NCBI RefSeq assembly: GCF_012844365.1
Contig: NZ_CP051626.1
Coordinates: 2,914,001 to 2,978,000, forward strand
Length of the DNA: 64,000 bases
Origin: Brevibacterium sp. 'Marine'
Lineage (GTDB): Bacteria > Actinomycetota > Actinomycetes > Actinomycetales > Brevibacteriaceae
Reading direction: 5' to 3'
The translations under genes and the position numbers were made by a program. Of this stretch, positions 9,742-18,802 are shown one piece after another. A model generated the notes under the pieces. It searched no databases, had not been told where the DNA came from, and worked only from the letters and a program-made list of their open reading frames with translations. The first letter of the stretch is position 1. Each line of letters opens with the position of its first letter.

Positions 9742-10929
9742 ATGAACGTCTCCGACCCCGCCGCCTCAGATCCTGCTTCGTCCTCTGCGCCCGGATCGTC
9801 GTCCTCGAGCGCATCCGGCTCCGCCGCTTCGGCGTCCGCTCCCTCGGCACCGTCACCGCGACTGCGGGCCGCTCTGGAGACCTTCCCGCCCTATATTCCG
9901 GGCAAGCCTCCCCGCCGGGTCGAGGGTCTCGAGTCGTTCAAGCTCTCCTCGAACGAGAACTTCCTGCCTCCCCTGCCGGCGGTCCTCGAGACCATGGTCG
10001 CTCACGCGACGAACCCCGCGCTCTACCCCGACGATGCCGCACGGGCCCTGCGTCAGGGACTGGCCGACCGCCTCGGGGTCGGACTCGATCAGCTCGTCGT
10101 GACCACCGGAGCCAGCGAACTGCTCGTCGCGCTGACCCAGATCACCTCGGACGCCACCACCGAGGCGATCTATCCGTGGCCGTCGTTCGAGATGTACCCG
10201 CAGACCACCGGGCTCGCCGGTTCGACCCGCCACGAAGTTCCGCTGACAGCCGACGGCCGTCACGACCTCGCCGCGATGGCGGCGGCGATCACCGAGGCCA
10301 CCAGCCTCATCATCCTGTGCTCACCGAACAATCCGACCGGCCCGGTGCTGCGCGATGACGAGGTCCGCGCTTTCCTCGACACAGTGCCTGCCCACGTCCT
10401 CGTCGCCCTCGACGAAGCGTACTGGGAGTTCGCCACCGCACCCGGGCGAGCCGATGGACTCGGTCTTGTCCGCGACTATCCGAACCTCGTACTGCTGCGC
10501 ACCTTCTCCAAAGCCCACGGACTAGCCGGACTGCGCGTCGGCTACGCCGTCGCCCATCCGCCGGTCATAGCAGGACTGCTCAAGGCCGTCATCCCCTTCG
10601 GCGTCACCGACCTCAGCCAGGCCGCCGCCCTCGAATCCCTCAATCACTGGGACGACGTGCTCGAGCGGGCCGGCGAGATCGCACAGACCCGCGATGCCTT
10701 CGCCGCCGCTCTGCGCGAACAGGGGTGGGACGTGCCCGAAGCACAGGCGAACTATGTCTGGCTGCCGCTGGGTGAGAAATCCGATGCCTTCGAAGATGCC
10801 TGCGTCGAGCAGGCCGTGGCGGTGCGCAACCTCGGTGCCGGTGTGCGCATCAGCATCGGCGAGGACGAAGCGCTGGCCCGGGTGCTTGAGATCGCCGAAC
10901 GCTTCCGCATCGAACACTTCGAGGAGTAG
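9742..10929 (+). CDS. Class I/II PLP aminotransferase, histidinol-phosphate or aromatic type
   Basis: This 395-residue PLP enzyme resembles HisC and the actinobacterial aromatic aminotransferase Pat. It has the substrate-entry motif KLSSNENFLPPLP, ITSDATTEAIYPWPSFEMY, SPNNPTGP, DEAYWEF and the PLP lysine in TFSKAHGLAGLRVG (about residue 256). The first 35 residues are a Ser/Ala/Pro run, so the true start may lie further in. It stands 70 bp after the MoxR operon and is convergent with pucR. Which amino donor or acceptor it uses cannot be told; a role in phenylalanine/tyrosine or histidine synthesis is likely. Confidence 0.88.
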   Translation: MNVSDPAASDPASSSAPGSSSSSASGSAASASAPSAPSPRLRAALETFPPYIPGKPPRRVEGLESFKLSSNENFLPPLPAVLETMVAHATNPALYPDDAARALRQGLADRLGVGLDQLVVTTGASELLVALTQITSDATTEAIYPWPSFEMYPQTTGLAGSTRHEVPLTADGRHDLAAMAAAITEATSLIILCSPNNPTGPVLRDDEVRAFLDTVPAHVLVALDEAYWEFATAPGRADGLGLVRDYPNLVLLRTFSKAHGLAGLRVGYAVAHPPVIAGLLKAVIPFGVTDLSQAAALESLNHWDDVLERAGEIAQTRDAFAAALREQGWDVPEAQANYVWLPLGEKSDAFEDACVEQAVAVRNLGAGVRISIGEDEALARVLEIAERFRIEHFEE

Positions 10930-10954
10930 TCAGCGAGCACAGCCGTGCAGAACA

Positions 10955-10982
10955 CTGCCGCACAGAACACTGTGCCGGGCAG
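10955..10982. terminator. Hairpin between convergent aminotransferase and pucR
   Basis: CTGCC-GCACAG pairs with CTGTGC-GGCAG around the loop AACA, with a 2-nt bulge. It lies in the 69-bp gap between two convergent genes and probably stops transcription from both sides. There is no U-tract. Confidence 0.5.
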
Positions 10983-10998
10983 TCTGTGAGAGGTGAGC

Positions 10999-12420
10999 CT
11001 AGAGTTCGGCGAGTTCGAGGGCCATCGACACCGCCTGCCGCGTCTCGGCACGGGAGAGGTCACGGCCGAGCAGCTTCTCGATCTTCACCAACCGTGCCCG
11101 CACCGTATGCCGGTGGACTCCCAATTCGGCGGCGATGCGCTCCCGCGCCCCGGAGGCGGCGATGAACACCCGCAGAGTCTCCAACAGCTCCTGACCACCA
11201 CGGGCCCGAAAGAGCTCGCCGAGAACCCGATCGACGAACCGGTCGGCAGCCTCCTGATCGACGGCCGAGAGCAGCGCCCTGACCTCGGACGCCTCGGATT
11301 CGTGCTGCGTCCGCCACAGCATCCACGTGTGATGGAGCTGCCCCAACGGAAGTCTCTTCTCCGCAAGCACGTCCAGGCCGGTGACCTCGGCTGCCTTCGC
11401 CACCAGCTCATCGAGCCCGCGCTCCTGCGCCCCCACGACCCCGAGCAGCGAACCGGTGCGGGTGAGCAGACTCCGCCCGACGATATCGGCGATGAGGCGT
11501 TCGGCGGAGTCGCCGCGGACACCGCCGAAGATGAGCATCCCCACCGTCGCCACCGGCGCCAGACCCGTCACCCGCGTCCACTCCCCGCGCGCCTCACCAT
11601 CGGCCAGATCGGTGTCGAAGAGCAGCGACCGACCGGAGGGAACGGGCAGATCCGCCAACGACATCGCCAACAGCGCCGAGGCGGTCGACAGCAGCAGGGC
11701 ACGTGTCTTCGGAGATCCGACCGCCTCGGCGGGGGTGAGAATCCACCCGAGCGGCTGGTCACCGCCGATCGGAACGGCCTCGACGATCCGCGAACCGGTG
11801 CGGATCAGTCGAGGTCCCGCCGTCGGTTTCAATGACTCCTCGATGAGCGCCGAACGCACGTCGGCCTCGGCATCGTCCCCACTCAACGCCCGCCCGGTGG
11901 GCGAAACGAACCGAACCGGAGCCTCCAGCGTCTCCGCCAGATCGGCCACGAGAGCAGCAGGCCCCTCACCGGCCAACGCGGTCGCGAAACGACGTGCGGC
12001 GCTGCTCGCCCGGGTCAACTCCCTGTTGGTCTCGGCCTCACGCATCCGGGTGAAGGCATCGACGACGGCGACGAACGGCACAGGCTCGGGCACTCCGAAC
12101 AGCGCCAGCCCCGCCTCCTGCGCGGCGGCGACGAGCTTCGGCGGGACCTGCTGCCACGGCAGGTCGGAGCCCAGACCGATGCCGAGCGCATGCACGCCGA
12201 CAGCCTTGAGGCGGCGCACATAGTCCGCGACCGTGTCCCCGCCGAGGTCCTGGCCGACCCCGATCGTCAGCAGCACCTCACCGCCGGCAAGCCATTCGTC
12301 GACCTCCGGCAGCTCCGAGGAATGGACGATCGTGACATTCTGCTCAGCTGCGGTGGGCGAATCGACGATGACGTCGAGCGCGAGTTCTGTGCGTGACCAG
12401 ATCTGTTCCAAGGTGACCAT
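10999..12420 (-). CDS. PucR-family transcriptional regulator
   Basis: This 473-residue regulator has the N-terminal PucR ligand domain (EVDEWLAGGEVLLTIGVG), a central GGDEF-like PucR region and a C-terminal HTH_30 with the family pattern AAELGVHRHTVRARLVKIEKLLG. I took ATG 12420 (MVTLEQIWSR) as the start because family members begin this way; a TTG 13 codons upstream is possible. It is divergent from the ureohydrolase gene 144 bp away and probably controls that operon, as PucR proteins often control amine, purine or amino-acid catabolic genes next to them. Confidence 0.9.
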   Translation of the reverse strand: MVTLEQIWSRTELALDVIVDSPTAAEQNVTIVHSSELPEVDEWLAGGEVLLTIGVGQDLGGDTVADYVRRLKAVGVHALGIGLGSDLPWQQVPPKLVAAAQEAGLALFGVPEPVPFVAVVDAFTRMREAETNRELTRASSAARRFATALAGEGPAALVADLAETLEAPVRFVSPTGRALSGDDAEADVRSALIEESLKPTAGPRLIRTGSRIVEAVPIGGDQPLGWILTPAEAVGSPKTRALLLSTASALLAMSLADLPVPSGRSLLFDTDLADGEARGEWTRVTGLAPVATVGMLIFGGVRGDSAERLIADIVGRSLLTRTGSLLGVVGAQERGLDELVAKAAEVTGLDVLAEKRLPLGQLHHTWMLWRTQHESEASEVRALLSAVDQEAADRFVDRVLGELFRARGGQELLETLRVFIAASGARERIAAELGVHRHTVRARLVKIEKLLGRDLSRAETRQAVSMALELAEL

Positions 12421-12481
12421 GCACCCGATTCTATCCACGCTGGACAGCACTGAGTTCAATTGCGCCGCTCTGGATATCGGT

Positions 12482-12516
12482 GTTGTGTGACCCAGGTCCT
12501 AGGCTGAGGACACAAC
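12482..12516. promoter_or_regulatory. Dyad in the pucR/ureohydrolase divergent promoter
   Basis: GTTGTGT and ACACAAC form 7-bp arms 21 bp apart, centred on a CCTAGG palindrome. The site lies between the divergent genes, a likely place for PucR or another regulator to bind. The assignment is inference. Confidence 0.4.
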
Positions 12517-12564
12517 CTCCGACCCATCGGGGTCGGGTCAGCCGCCACGACGAAGGAGAAGCCA

Positions 12565-13575
12565 GTGACGTCTCAGCCGCTCGGCCCTGCCGACTACAGC
12601 AAGACGCCCCGCTACGCGGGCCCCCCGACGTTCGGACTGCTGCCTCGCATCGACGAGGTCGAAGCCGAGCGTCCCGGCGAGAAGATCGACGTCAAGGTCA
12701 TCGGCATCCCCTTCGACGCCGGCGTCAGCTACCGTCCCGGCGCCCGCTTCGGACCCGCTCACATCCGCCAGTCCTCGAAGCTGCTGCGCCCCTACAACCA
12801 GGCCACGAACGTCCACCCGTTCACCTGGCAGCAGGTCGCCGACTGCGGTGACCTCGGCGTCAACCCCTTCGACATCGAAGAGGCCATCACCACCGTCGAG
12901 GCCAACGCCGACGCGATGCGCGCCGATGGCGCCAAGCTGCTCACCCTCGGCGGGGATCACACCCTGGCGCTGCCGAACCTGCGTTCCCTGCACAAGACGC
13001 ACGGGAAGATCGCCGTCCTCCACTTCGATGCGCATCTGGACACCTGGGACACCTACTTCGGTGCGCCTTACACTCACGGCACTCCGTTCCGTCGTGCCAG
13101 CGAAGAGGGTCTCATCGATATGACCGCGTCGATGCACATCGGCATCCGCGGTCCCCTCTATGGGAAGAAGGACCTCGAAGACGACGAGGTGCTCGGCTTC
13201 CAGATCATCCGCAGCGACGACTACCAGTTCACCTCTGTCGCCGACGTCGTCGCCCGCATGCGCAAGCGACTCGGTGATGCCCCTGTCTACATCTCCGTCG
13301 ACATCGACGTCCTCGATCCGGCGGCCGCTCCCGGCACCGGCACCCCCGAGGCCGGCGGAATGACCAGCCGAGAGCTGCTCAATTCGATCCGCGGACTCCA
13401 GGGACTGGGTGTCGTCGGCGCCGAGATCGTCGAGGTCGCCCCGGCCTACGATCACGCCGAGGTCACCGGACTCGCCGCCGCCCATGTCGGCTACGAGATC
13501 CTGTCCCTGTGGGCGGCGGAGAACAACGGAATCACGGCGCCCTCCGGCCCGTCCGGCAGCGCACTCGGAGTCTGA
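12565..13575 (+). CDS. Ureohydrolase: agmatinase or guanidinobutyrase family
   Basis: This 336-residue Mn-dependent ureohydrolase cleaves urea from a guanidino compound. All metal ligands are present: GGDHT (about 130-134), FDAHLDTW (about 154-161) and [16 protein letters not shown] (about 245-260). The GTG start has AAGGAG 6 nt upstream. Neighbours argue for guanidinobutyrase rather than biosynthetic agmatinase: the next gene is a ThDP decarboxylase-like enzyme, followed by a symporter, and no polyamine genes are near. Substrate could be 4-guanidinobutyrate, agmatine or guanidinopropionate; sequence alone does not decide. Confidence 0.88.
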   Translation: MTSQPLGPADYSKTPRYAGPPTFGLLPRIDEVEAERPGEKIDVKVIGIPFDAGVSYRPGARFGPAHIRQSSKLLRPYNQATNVHPFTWQQVADCGDLGVNPFDIEEAITTVEANADAMRADGAKLLTLGGDHTLALPNLRSLHKTHGKIAVLHFDAHLDTWDTYFGAPYTHGTPFRRASEEGLIDMTASMHIGIRGPLYGKKDLEDDEVLGFQIIRSDDYQFTSVADVVARMRKRLGDAPVYISVDIDVLDPAAAPGTGTPEAGGMTSRELLNSIRGLQGLGVVGAEIVEVAPAYDHAEVTGLAAAHVGYEILSLWAAENNGITAPSGPSGSALGV

Positions 13576-13577
13576 GC

Positions 13578-15281
13578 ATGAACGACGAACACAACGTCCG
13601 GAACGGCGGTCGCGCGGTGGTGGCGACGCTGGCCGCCCACGGTGTCGATACGATCTTCGGCATCCCCGGCACCCACAATCTCGAGTTCTATCGGCATCTG
13701 CCGGAGTTCGGGATCCGCGCCGTAACACCGCGGCACGAGCAGGGAGCCGGCTACGGTGCCGACGGGTACTTCCTCGTCTCCGGCAAGCCCGGGGTCGTCA
13801 TCACGACCTCGGGGCCGGGACTGACGAATGTCATCACCGCCGCCGCGACCGCCTATGCCGAGTCCCGCCCGATGCTCATCCTCTCCCCCGGTGTGCCCAC
13901 CGGGTTCGAACGCGCCGACGTCGGCATGCTGCACGAGACGAAGGACTCCTCCGGGGCGGTGGGTCACCTCCTCGTATCCTCCCAGCGCACCCGCACCGCC
14001 GAAGGCGCCGCTCAGGCCGTCGCCGAGGCGTTCGCCATGTTCGACTCGGCCCGTCCCGGACCCGTGCACATCGAGGTACCCCTCGACGTGCTCGAGGGGG
14101 CATGGAACGGCAGCGTTCCGGTCCCGTTCGCGGGACGCCGCCCCGGACTCGACGATCATGTCGTGGCCCGCGCCGCCGAGGCGATCAGTGCGGCCACGCG
14201 CCCGCTGGTCATCGCCGGCGGCGGAGCCCGGCGCGCTCACGCCGAGGTCGCCCGTCTCATCGAGGCCCTCGACGCTCCCCTGGCGACGACGGCCAACGGC
14301 AAGGGCATCGTGTCCGAGACGCATCCGCTGTCACTGGGTTCGAACGTGCGCTTCCCCAGCGTGCAGGCCGAGTCCGCGGCTGCCGATGTGCTCATCGTGC
14401 TCGGATCCGAACTGGCCGACTCCGATCTGTGGGGTGGAGTCATCGGCGCGCAGACGCACATCGGCGTCCGTGATGACTCGGTCTCACAGACCGTCATACG
14501 CTGCGATATCGACCCCGACCAGCTGAACAAGAACCTGCCCGGGGACATCCTCGCCTGCGCGGACGCAGGCGAGTTCCTCACCGCGCTCATGAGCGCGCTC
14601 GAGTCCGCACCGGCCACCGCCGCCTCGGCGAGGAATGCCGGGACGGATGCGTCCGAACGACACGGATCGGCCGCCTCGGCGAAGGAATCCGGGGCCGCTC
14701 GGGTCGCCCGGATCCGGGAGGGTTGGGCCACCGATTTCGACTTCGACGCGATCGGCGCCAGGGTCACCCGGCTCGTCGAAGAGGGAGCGGGATCGACCGT
14801 CGTCATCTCCGGTGACTCCTCGCAGGTCACCTACGACGGCACCGTGCACGCCCTGACGGCGAGCACACCCGACCAGCTGCTCTACATGCCCGGATTCGCC
14901 ACCCTGGGCTACGGCATTCCCGCCGCGCTCGGGGCGAAGCTCGCCGACCCTGCACGTCCGGTCGTGTGCATCCTCGGCGACGGTGCGGCCATGTTCTCCA
15001 TCCAGGAGCTCATGACCGCGGCCGAGCTGGGACTGGGCATCCCCTTCGTCGTCGTCGACAACGGCGGATACGCGGAGATCGAAGGACAGATGGTCGACCG
15101 CGACATCGAACCCTTCGCCGTCAGGCTCGCCCGCCCGGACTTCGCGAAGCTCGGTCAGTCCATGGGCGGGGCCGGGGTGACGATCGCCGAGGCGGACATC
15201 GACTCCGCCCTGCCTGCCGCCATCGCCGAGGCGCTCGATCGCCGGGTGCCCACCGCCATTCACATCACCGTCGGTCACTGA
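13578..15281 (+). CDS. ThDP-dependent enzyme, acetolactate-synthase-like (possible 2-ketoarginine decarboxylase)
   Basis: This 567-residue enzyme has the three ThDP-enzyme domains: pyrimidine-binding (GIPGTHNLEFYRHL, catalytic Glu in RHEQGAGYGADGY at about residue 54), central, and pyrophosphate-binding (LGDGAAMFSIQELMTA, closing at VVDNGGY). It starts 2 nt after the ureohydrolase stop, so the two are co-translated. It is not a standard IlvB: it has no partner IlvN and sits in a catabolic operon. The Pseudomonas enzyme AruI, a 2-ketoarginine decarboxylase of this family, makes guanidinobutyraldehyde, which leads to the substrate of guanidinobutyrase; the pairing here suggests the same, as inference. 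Confidence 0.85.
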   Translation: MNDEHNVRNGGRAVVATLAAHGVDTIFGIPGTHNLEFYRHLPEFGIRAVTPRHEQGAGYGADGYFLVSGKPGVVITTSGPGLTNVITAAATAYAESRPMLILSPGVPTGFERADVGMLHETKDSSGAVGHLLVSSQRTRTAEGAAQAVAEAFAMFDSARPGPVHIEVPLDVLEGAWNGSVPVPFAGRRPGLDDHVVARAAEAISAATRPLVIAGGGARRAHAEVARLIEALDAPLATTANGKGIVSETHPLSLGSNVRFPSVQAESAAADVLIVLGSELADSDLWGGVIGAQTHIGVRDDSVSQTVIRCDIDPDQLNKNLPGDILACADAGEFLTALMSALESAPATAASARNAGTDASERHGSAASAKESGAARVARIREGWATDFDFDAIGARVTRLVEEGAGSTVVISGDSSQVTYDGTVHALTASTPDQLLYMPGFATLGYGIPAALGAKLADPARPVVCILGDGAAMFSIQELMTAAELGLGIPFVVVDNGGYAEIEGQMVDRDIEPFAVRLARPDFAKLGQSMGGAGVTIAEADIDSALPAAIAEALDRRVPTAIHITVGH

Positions 15282-15305
15282 GCCGATCCAACAGAGAGGG
15301 TCACC

Positions 15306-16832
15306 GTGGACTCTGCAATTGTCATCATCTATCTCGCCGCCATGGTGGGATTCGGAGTCTGGGGCCGATTCAAGGCCCATAACCAGGAGGACTTCCTCGT
15401 CGCCGGGCGCCGCCTCGGCGGGCTGCTCTACACCGGCACGATGTCGGCCGTCGTCCTCGGCGGCGCGTCGACGATCGGCGGTGTGGGCCTCGGCTACACG
15501 GCCGGACTGTCGGGCATGTGGCTCGTGCTGTCGATCGGCTTGGGCATCATCGCGCTGTCGCTGTTCTTCGCGCCGAAGATTCAGAAGCTCGAGATCTACA
15601 CGGTCTCGCAGATGCTCGAACTCCGCTACGGCAGGGGCTCCCGGTTCGTCTCCGGAGCGATCATGACCGCCTACGGTCTGATGATCTCGACGACGTCGAC
15701 GGTCGCCTACGCGACGGTCTTCCATACCCTGTTCGACCTCAACAAGGTGTGGTCGGTGCTCATCGGCGGCGGCATCGTCATCCTCTATTCGATGCTCGGC
15801 GGAATGTGGTCGATCACGCTGACGGACTTCGTGCAGTTCTTCATCCAGACGATCGGCATCTTCCTCATCATGCTGCCGCTCGTGCTCTCGAAGTCCGGGG
15901 GCATCGGTCAGCTGTTCTCCTCGCTGCCCGAATCGCACACCTCACCGGTGGGCATCGGCTGGCAGGCGATCCTCGGCTACATCCTCATCTACACCCTCGG
16001 TCTGCTCATCGGCCAGGACATCTGGCAGCGCGTGTTCACCGCCCGCAGCCCGGGTGTGGCCCGGTGGGGCGGATTCTCCGCAGGCGTCTACTGCCTGCTC
16101 TACGCCGCGGCCGGTGCGCTCATCGGCATGGCCGCGACGACGATCGTGCCCGGCATCGAGGTCCAGGACGATGTGTTCGCCGCCGTCGTCGATGCCTCCA
16201 TGTCGCCGGTGCTCGGCGGAATCGTGCTGGCTGCGGCGCTGGCCGCAATGATGTCGACGGCGTCCGGTTCGCTCATGGCCGCCTCGACCGTCTGCCGCCA
16301 GGACATCGTCGAACCGATCCTCGCCCGCAAGGACATCGTGCCGGCCTCGACCGGATCGTCTGCGGACGGCGCAGCGACGGATGGGTCGGCCGCCTCGGCG
16401 AATGGAACCGGTTCGGGAACGAGTGCGAGGTCGACGCTCGTGCGGTCGCTGGTGCGCGAGACCGGTGACGAGGTGCGCGACTCGCGCATCTACCTCATCG
16501 TGCTCGGCGTCGTCACCCTGGTGCTCGCGATGATCATGCCCAGCGTCGTCGAAGCCCTCACCGTGGCGTACAACCTGCTGGTGGCCGGCCTGTTCATCCC
16601 GATTCTCGGCGGCCTCGTGTTCAAGCGCGGCACGATCGTCGGCGTGATGGCCGGCATGATCCTCGGTGCCGTGACCACCGTGGTCGTGATGATCACGATG
16701 GGCATCTACTCGAATGAGGCGATCTACCTCGGCCTCATCGCCTCGCTGGTCGGCTACCTCGTCGGGTCCTTCGCATCGAAGCCGACCTCCCCCGAGGTCA
16801 TGGCCGCCTGGAAGGAACGCATCAACCGCTGA
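15306..16832 (+). CDS. Sodium:solute symporter (SSS family)
   Basis: This 508-residue membrane protein has about 13 hydrophobic segments and SSS hallmarks: NQEDFLVAGRRLGG at the N-terminus, GTMSAVVLGGASTIGGVGLGYTAG and the signature MSTASGSLMAASTVCRQDI. A polar, low-complexity loop rich in S, A and G (about residues 350-380) interrupts the later helices. The GTG start follows GAGAGGGTCACC. As third gene of the operon it probably imports the compound that the ureohydrolase and ThDP enzyme break down. A large palindromic element begins 2 nt after its stop. Confidence 0.9.
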   Translation: MDSAIVIIYLAAMVGFGVWGRFKAHNQEDFLVAGRRLGGLLYTGTMSAVVLGGASTIGGVGLGYTAGLSGMWLVLSIGLGIIALSLFFAPKIQKLEIYTVSQMLELRYGRGSRFVSGAIMTAYGLMISTTSTVAYATVFHTLFDLNKVWSVLIGGGIVILYSMLGGMWSITLTDFVQFFIQTIGIFLIMLPLVLSKSGGIGQLFSSLPESHTSPVGIGWQAILGYILIYTLGLLIGQDIWQRVFTARSPGVARWGGFSAGVYCLLYAAAGALIGMAATTIVPGIEVQDDVFAAVVDASMSPVLGGIVLAAALAAMMSTASGSLMAASTVCRQDIVEPILARKDIVPASTGSSADGAATDGSAASANGTGSGTSARSTLVRSLVRETGDEVRDSRIYLIVLGVVTLVLAMIMPSVVEALTVAYNLLVAGLFIPILGGLVFKRGTIVGVMAGMILGAVTTVVVMITMGIYSNEAIYLGLIASLVGYLVGSFASKPTSPEVMAAWKERINR

Positions 16833-16834
16833 TT

Positions 16835-16892
16835 ACTACCTGACGGCGGCCCAGCAACCTCGCGCGAGGTTGCTGGGCCGCCGTCAGGTAGT
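16835..16892 (+). repeat. 58-bp perfect palindrome, hairpin element copy 1, followed by TTCTGGGCGGG
   Basis: Two 29-nt arms are perfectly complementary with no loop, beginning ACTACCTGACGG and meeting at CTCGCGCGAG. The element starts 2 nt after the symporter stop and is followed by TTCTGGGCGGG. A second copy with the same left arm lies at 24568-24625, also 2 nt after a stop codon. It may act as a terminator or as a REP-like repeat. Confidence 0.9.
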
Positions 16893-17125
16893 TCTGGGCG
16901 GGTGCGATCTGCGTGCCGGGACGTCGCTCGACTTGGTGCCTCAGGCCACAGTCACCTATATTCGAAGAGTCAGGCTGAGCCGTCCGCAACAGCCCCCGGA
17001 AAAGGGCGCCCAGGGCGAGCGGCTCTTCAGCCGGTGTCCGAAAAAGGGGCACGAAGCCGCCGAGTCGCGCGTGTGAGACATATATGGATCCCTCGTTTCC
17101 ATATCTCATTCGCGAAAGGCCAGCC

Positions 17126-18802
17126 ATGGCTCATACTTCCGCGCACGTCGCGCACACTCTCGCCGCCCACATCGACGAGGTCTTCGGCCTCATGGGCAAC
17201 GGCAACGCCTACTTCCTCGACGCCCTGCTGCGCGGCACTTCTGCCACTTACACCGCCGTCCGCCACGAAGCCGGAGCCGTCGTCGCCGCCGACGCCCACT
17301 TCCGCACCTCCGGGCGGATCGCCGCCGCCACCACGACCTATGGTGCCGGGTTCACGAATACGCTCACCGCTCTCGCCGAGGCGGCCCAAGCCCGAGTTCC
17401 CCTCGTCCTCGTCGTCGGGGATGAGCCGACATCGGGTCCGCGGCCGTGGGACGTCGACCAGATCGCCATGGCTTCGGCGGTGGGTGTGCGCACGTACACC
17501 GTCGGTCGGGTCGATGCGGCCGCCGCAACTGTGACCGCGATCGAGCACGCGCAGACCTACCGGGTGCCCGTGGTGCTCGCGATCCCCTACGATGTCGCGA
17601 CTCTGGAGCTCGGTGAGATTCCAGCCGTCCCCGGTCCCAGTCGTCCGGCACCGACGGCTCCGACCGGGGAGTTCGCTCATGCGGCCATTGATCGTCTCGC
17701 CACAGATCTGGCCGCGGCGAATCGACCGCTGCTGCTCGCCGGTCGCGGAGCCTGGTTGGCCGGAGCCAGTGACGAGCTCGGTCAACTCGTCGAGCTCACG
17801 GGTGCGCTGAGTGTGACGACCGCGCTGGGCCGCAATATCTTCCCGGCTGCCGAACACGACCTGGGAGTCGCCGGCGGCTTCGGCGCCCCGGCCGCGATGG
17901 ACCGCGTCCGCGAGGCCGATGTCGCCGTGGTCTTCGGAGCCTCGCTCAATCAGTTCACGATGCGTTTCGGAGACCTCTTCCATCCCTCGACGACGGTGTG
18001 GCAGATCGACACCGACGACCGTGCCACGAACGCCCGCGTCGGCGGCTTCATCCGAGCCGATGCGACGCTCGCTGCCGCCGAGCTCGTGGCACGGCTGAAG
18101 TCGACCGGAATCGACGGTGCGAAATATTCGGACAGCGGCGCTCCGCGCTGGCACGACTCCGTCGACACCACCGCCGACCGTGCCTACGTCGTCGGGTCGG
18201 AGCTCGCCGGGGACGGACGGCTCGATCCTCGTGCGGCGGCGAGCCGCCTCGGCGAGATTCTGCCGAAGGATCGGGTCGTCGTCTCCGACGGCGGACATTT
18301 CATCGCCTGGGCGAACATGTTCTGGGAACCCAGCGCACCGGACCGGCTGGCGATGGTCGGCACCGCGTTCCAATCGATCGGACTCGGCTGGCATTCCGTC
18401 GCCGGAGCCGCCCGCGCGAACCCGGAGTCGACGATCGTGCTGACCAGCGGTGACGGAGGCGGAGCCATGGCATTGTCCGACCTGGACACCGCGATCCGGG
18501 TCGCCGACGGTCGCGGAATGGCGGTGGTCTTCAACGACGCGGCCTATGGCGCCGAGGTCAACTTGTACGGGCTCAAGGGCCTGGAGAAGTCACCCATGCT
18601 CATCGACGAGATCGACTTCGCGGCCCTGGCCACGGCCGCCGGCGGACACGGCGTCGTCGTCCGATCCCTGTCCGATCTCGAGATCGTCGAGGAGTGGAAG
18701 GCTCGTCCGGTCGACGAACGGCCCTTCCTGCTTCTCGACCTGCGGATCTCCGGCGAGGTCATCGCGCCGTACCAGGAAGAGGTCATTCGCGTGAACTCGT
18801 GA
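17126..18802 (+). CDS. Second ThDP-dependent enzyme, acetolactate-synthase-like
   Basis: This 558-residue ThDP enzyme has the catalytic Glu in RHEAGAVVAADAHFR (about residue 48) and the ThDP motif SGDGGGAMALSDL ending VVFNDAAYG (about 441-470). The ATG at 17126 has AAAGG upstream. It is only distantly similar to the first ThDP enzyme 2 kb upstream and is separated from that operon by the palindrome and about 230 bp, so it may have its own promoter. Its 3' end overlaps the convergent DUF418 gene by 20 nt. Substrate unknown; a 2-oxo acid decarboxylase is plausible. Confidence 0.85.
   Translation: MAHTSAHVAHTLAAHIDEVFGLMGNGNAYFLDALLRGTSATYTAVRHEAGAVVAADAHFRTSGRIAAATTTYGAGFTNTLTALAEAAQARVPLVLVVGDEPTSGPRPWDVDQIAMASAVGVRTYTVGRVDAAAATVTAIEHAQTYRVPVVLAIPYDVATLELGEIPAVPGPSRPAPTAPTGEFAHAAIDRLATDLAAANRPLLLAGRGAWLAGASDELGQLVELTGALSVTTALGRNIFPAAEHDLGVAGGFGAPAAMDRVREADVAVVFGASLNQFTMRFGDLFHPSTTVWQIDTDDRATNARVGGFIRADATLAAAELVARLKSTGIDGAKYSDSGAPRWHDSVDTTADRAYVVGSELAGDGRLDPRAAASRLGEILPKDRVVVSDGGHFIAWANMFWEPSAPDRLAMVGTAFQSIGLGWHSVAGAARANPESTIVLTSGDGGGAMALSDLDTAIRVADGRGMAVVFNDAAYGAEVNLYGLKGLEKSPMLIDEIDFAALATAAGGHGVVVRSLSDLEIVEEWKARPVDERPFLLLDLRISGEVIAPYQEEVIRVNS

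Noticed and set aside
9742..9850. Ser/Ala-rich N-terminus of the aminotransferase as a signal peptide
   Set aside because: It lacks a hydrophobic core and positive start. It is either a disordered extension or an over-called start.
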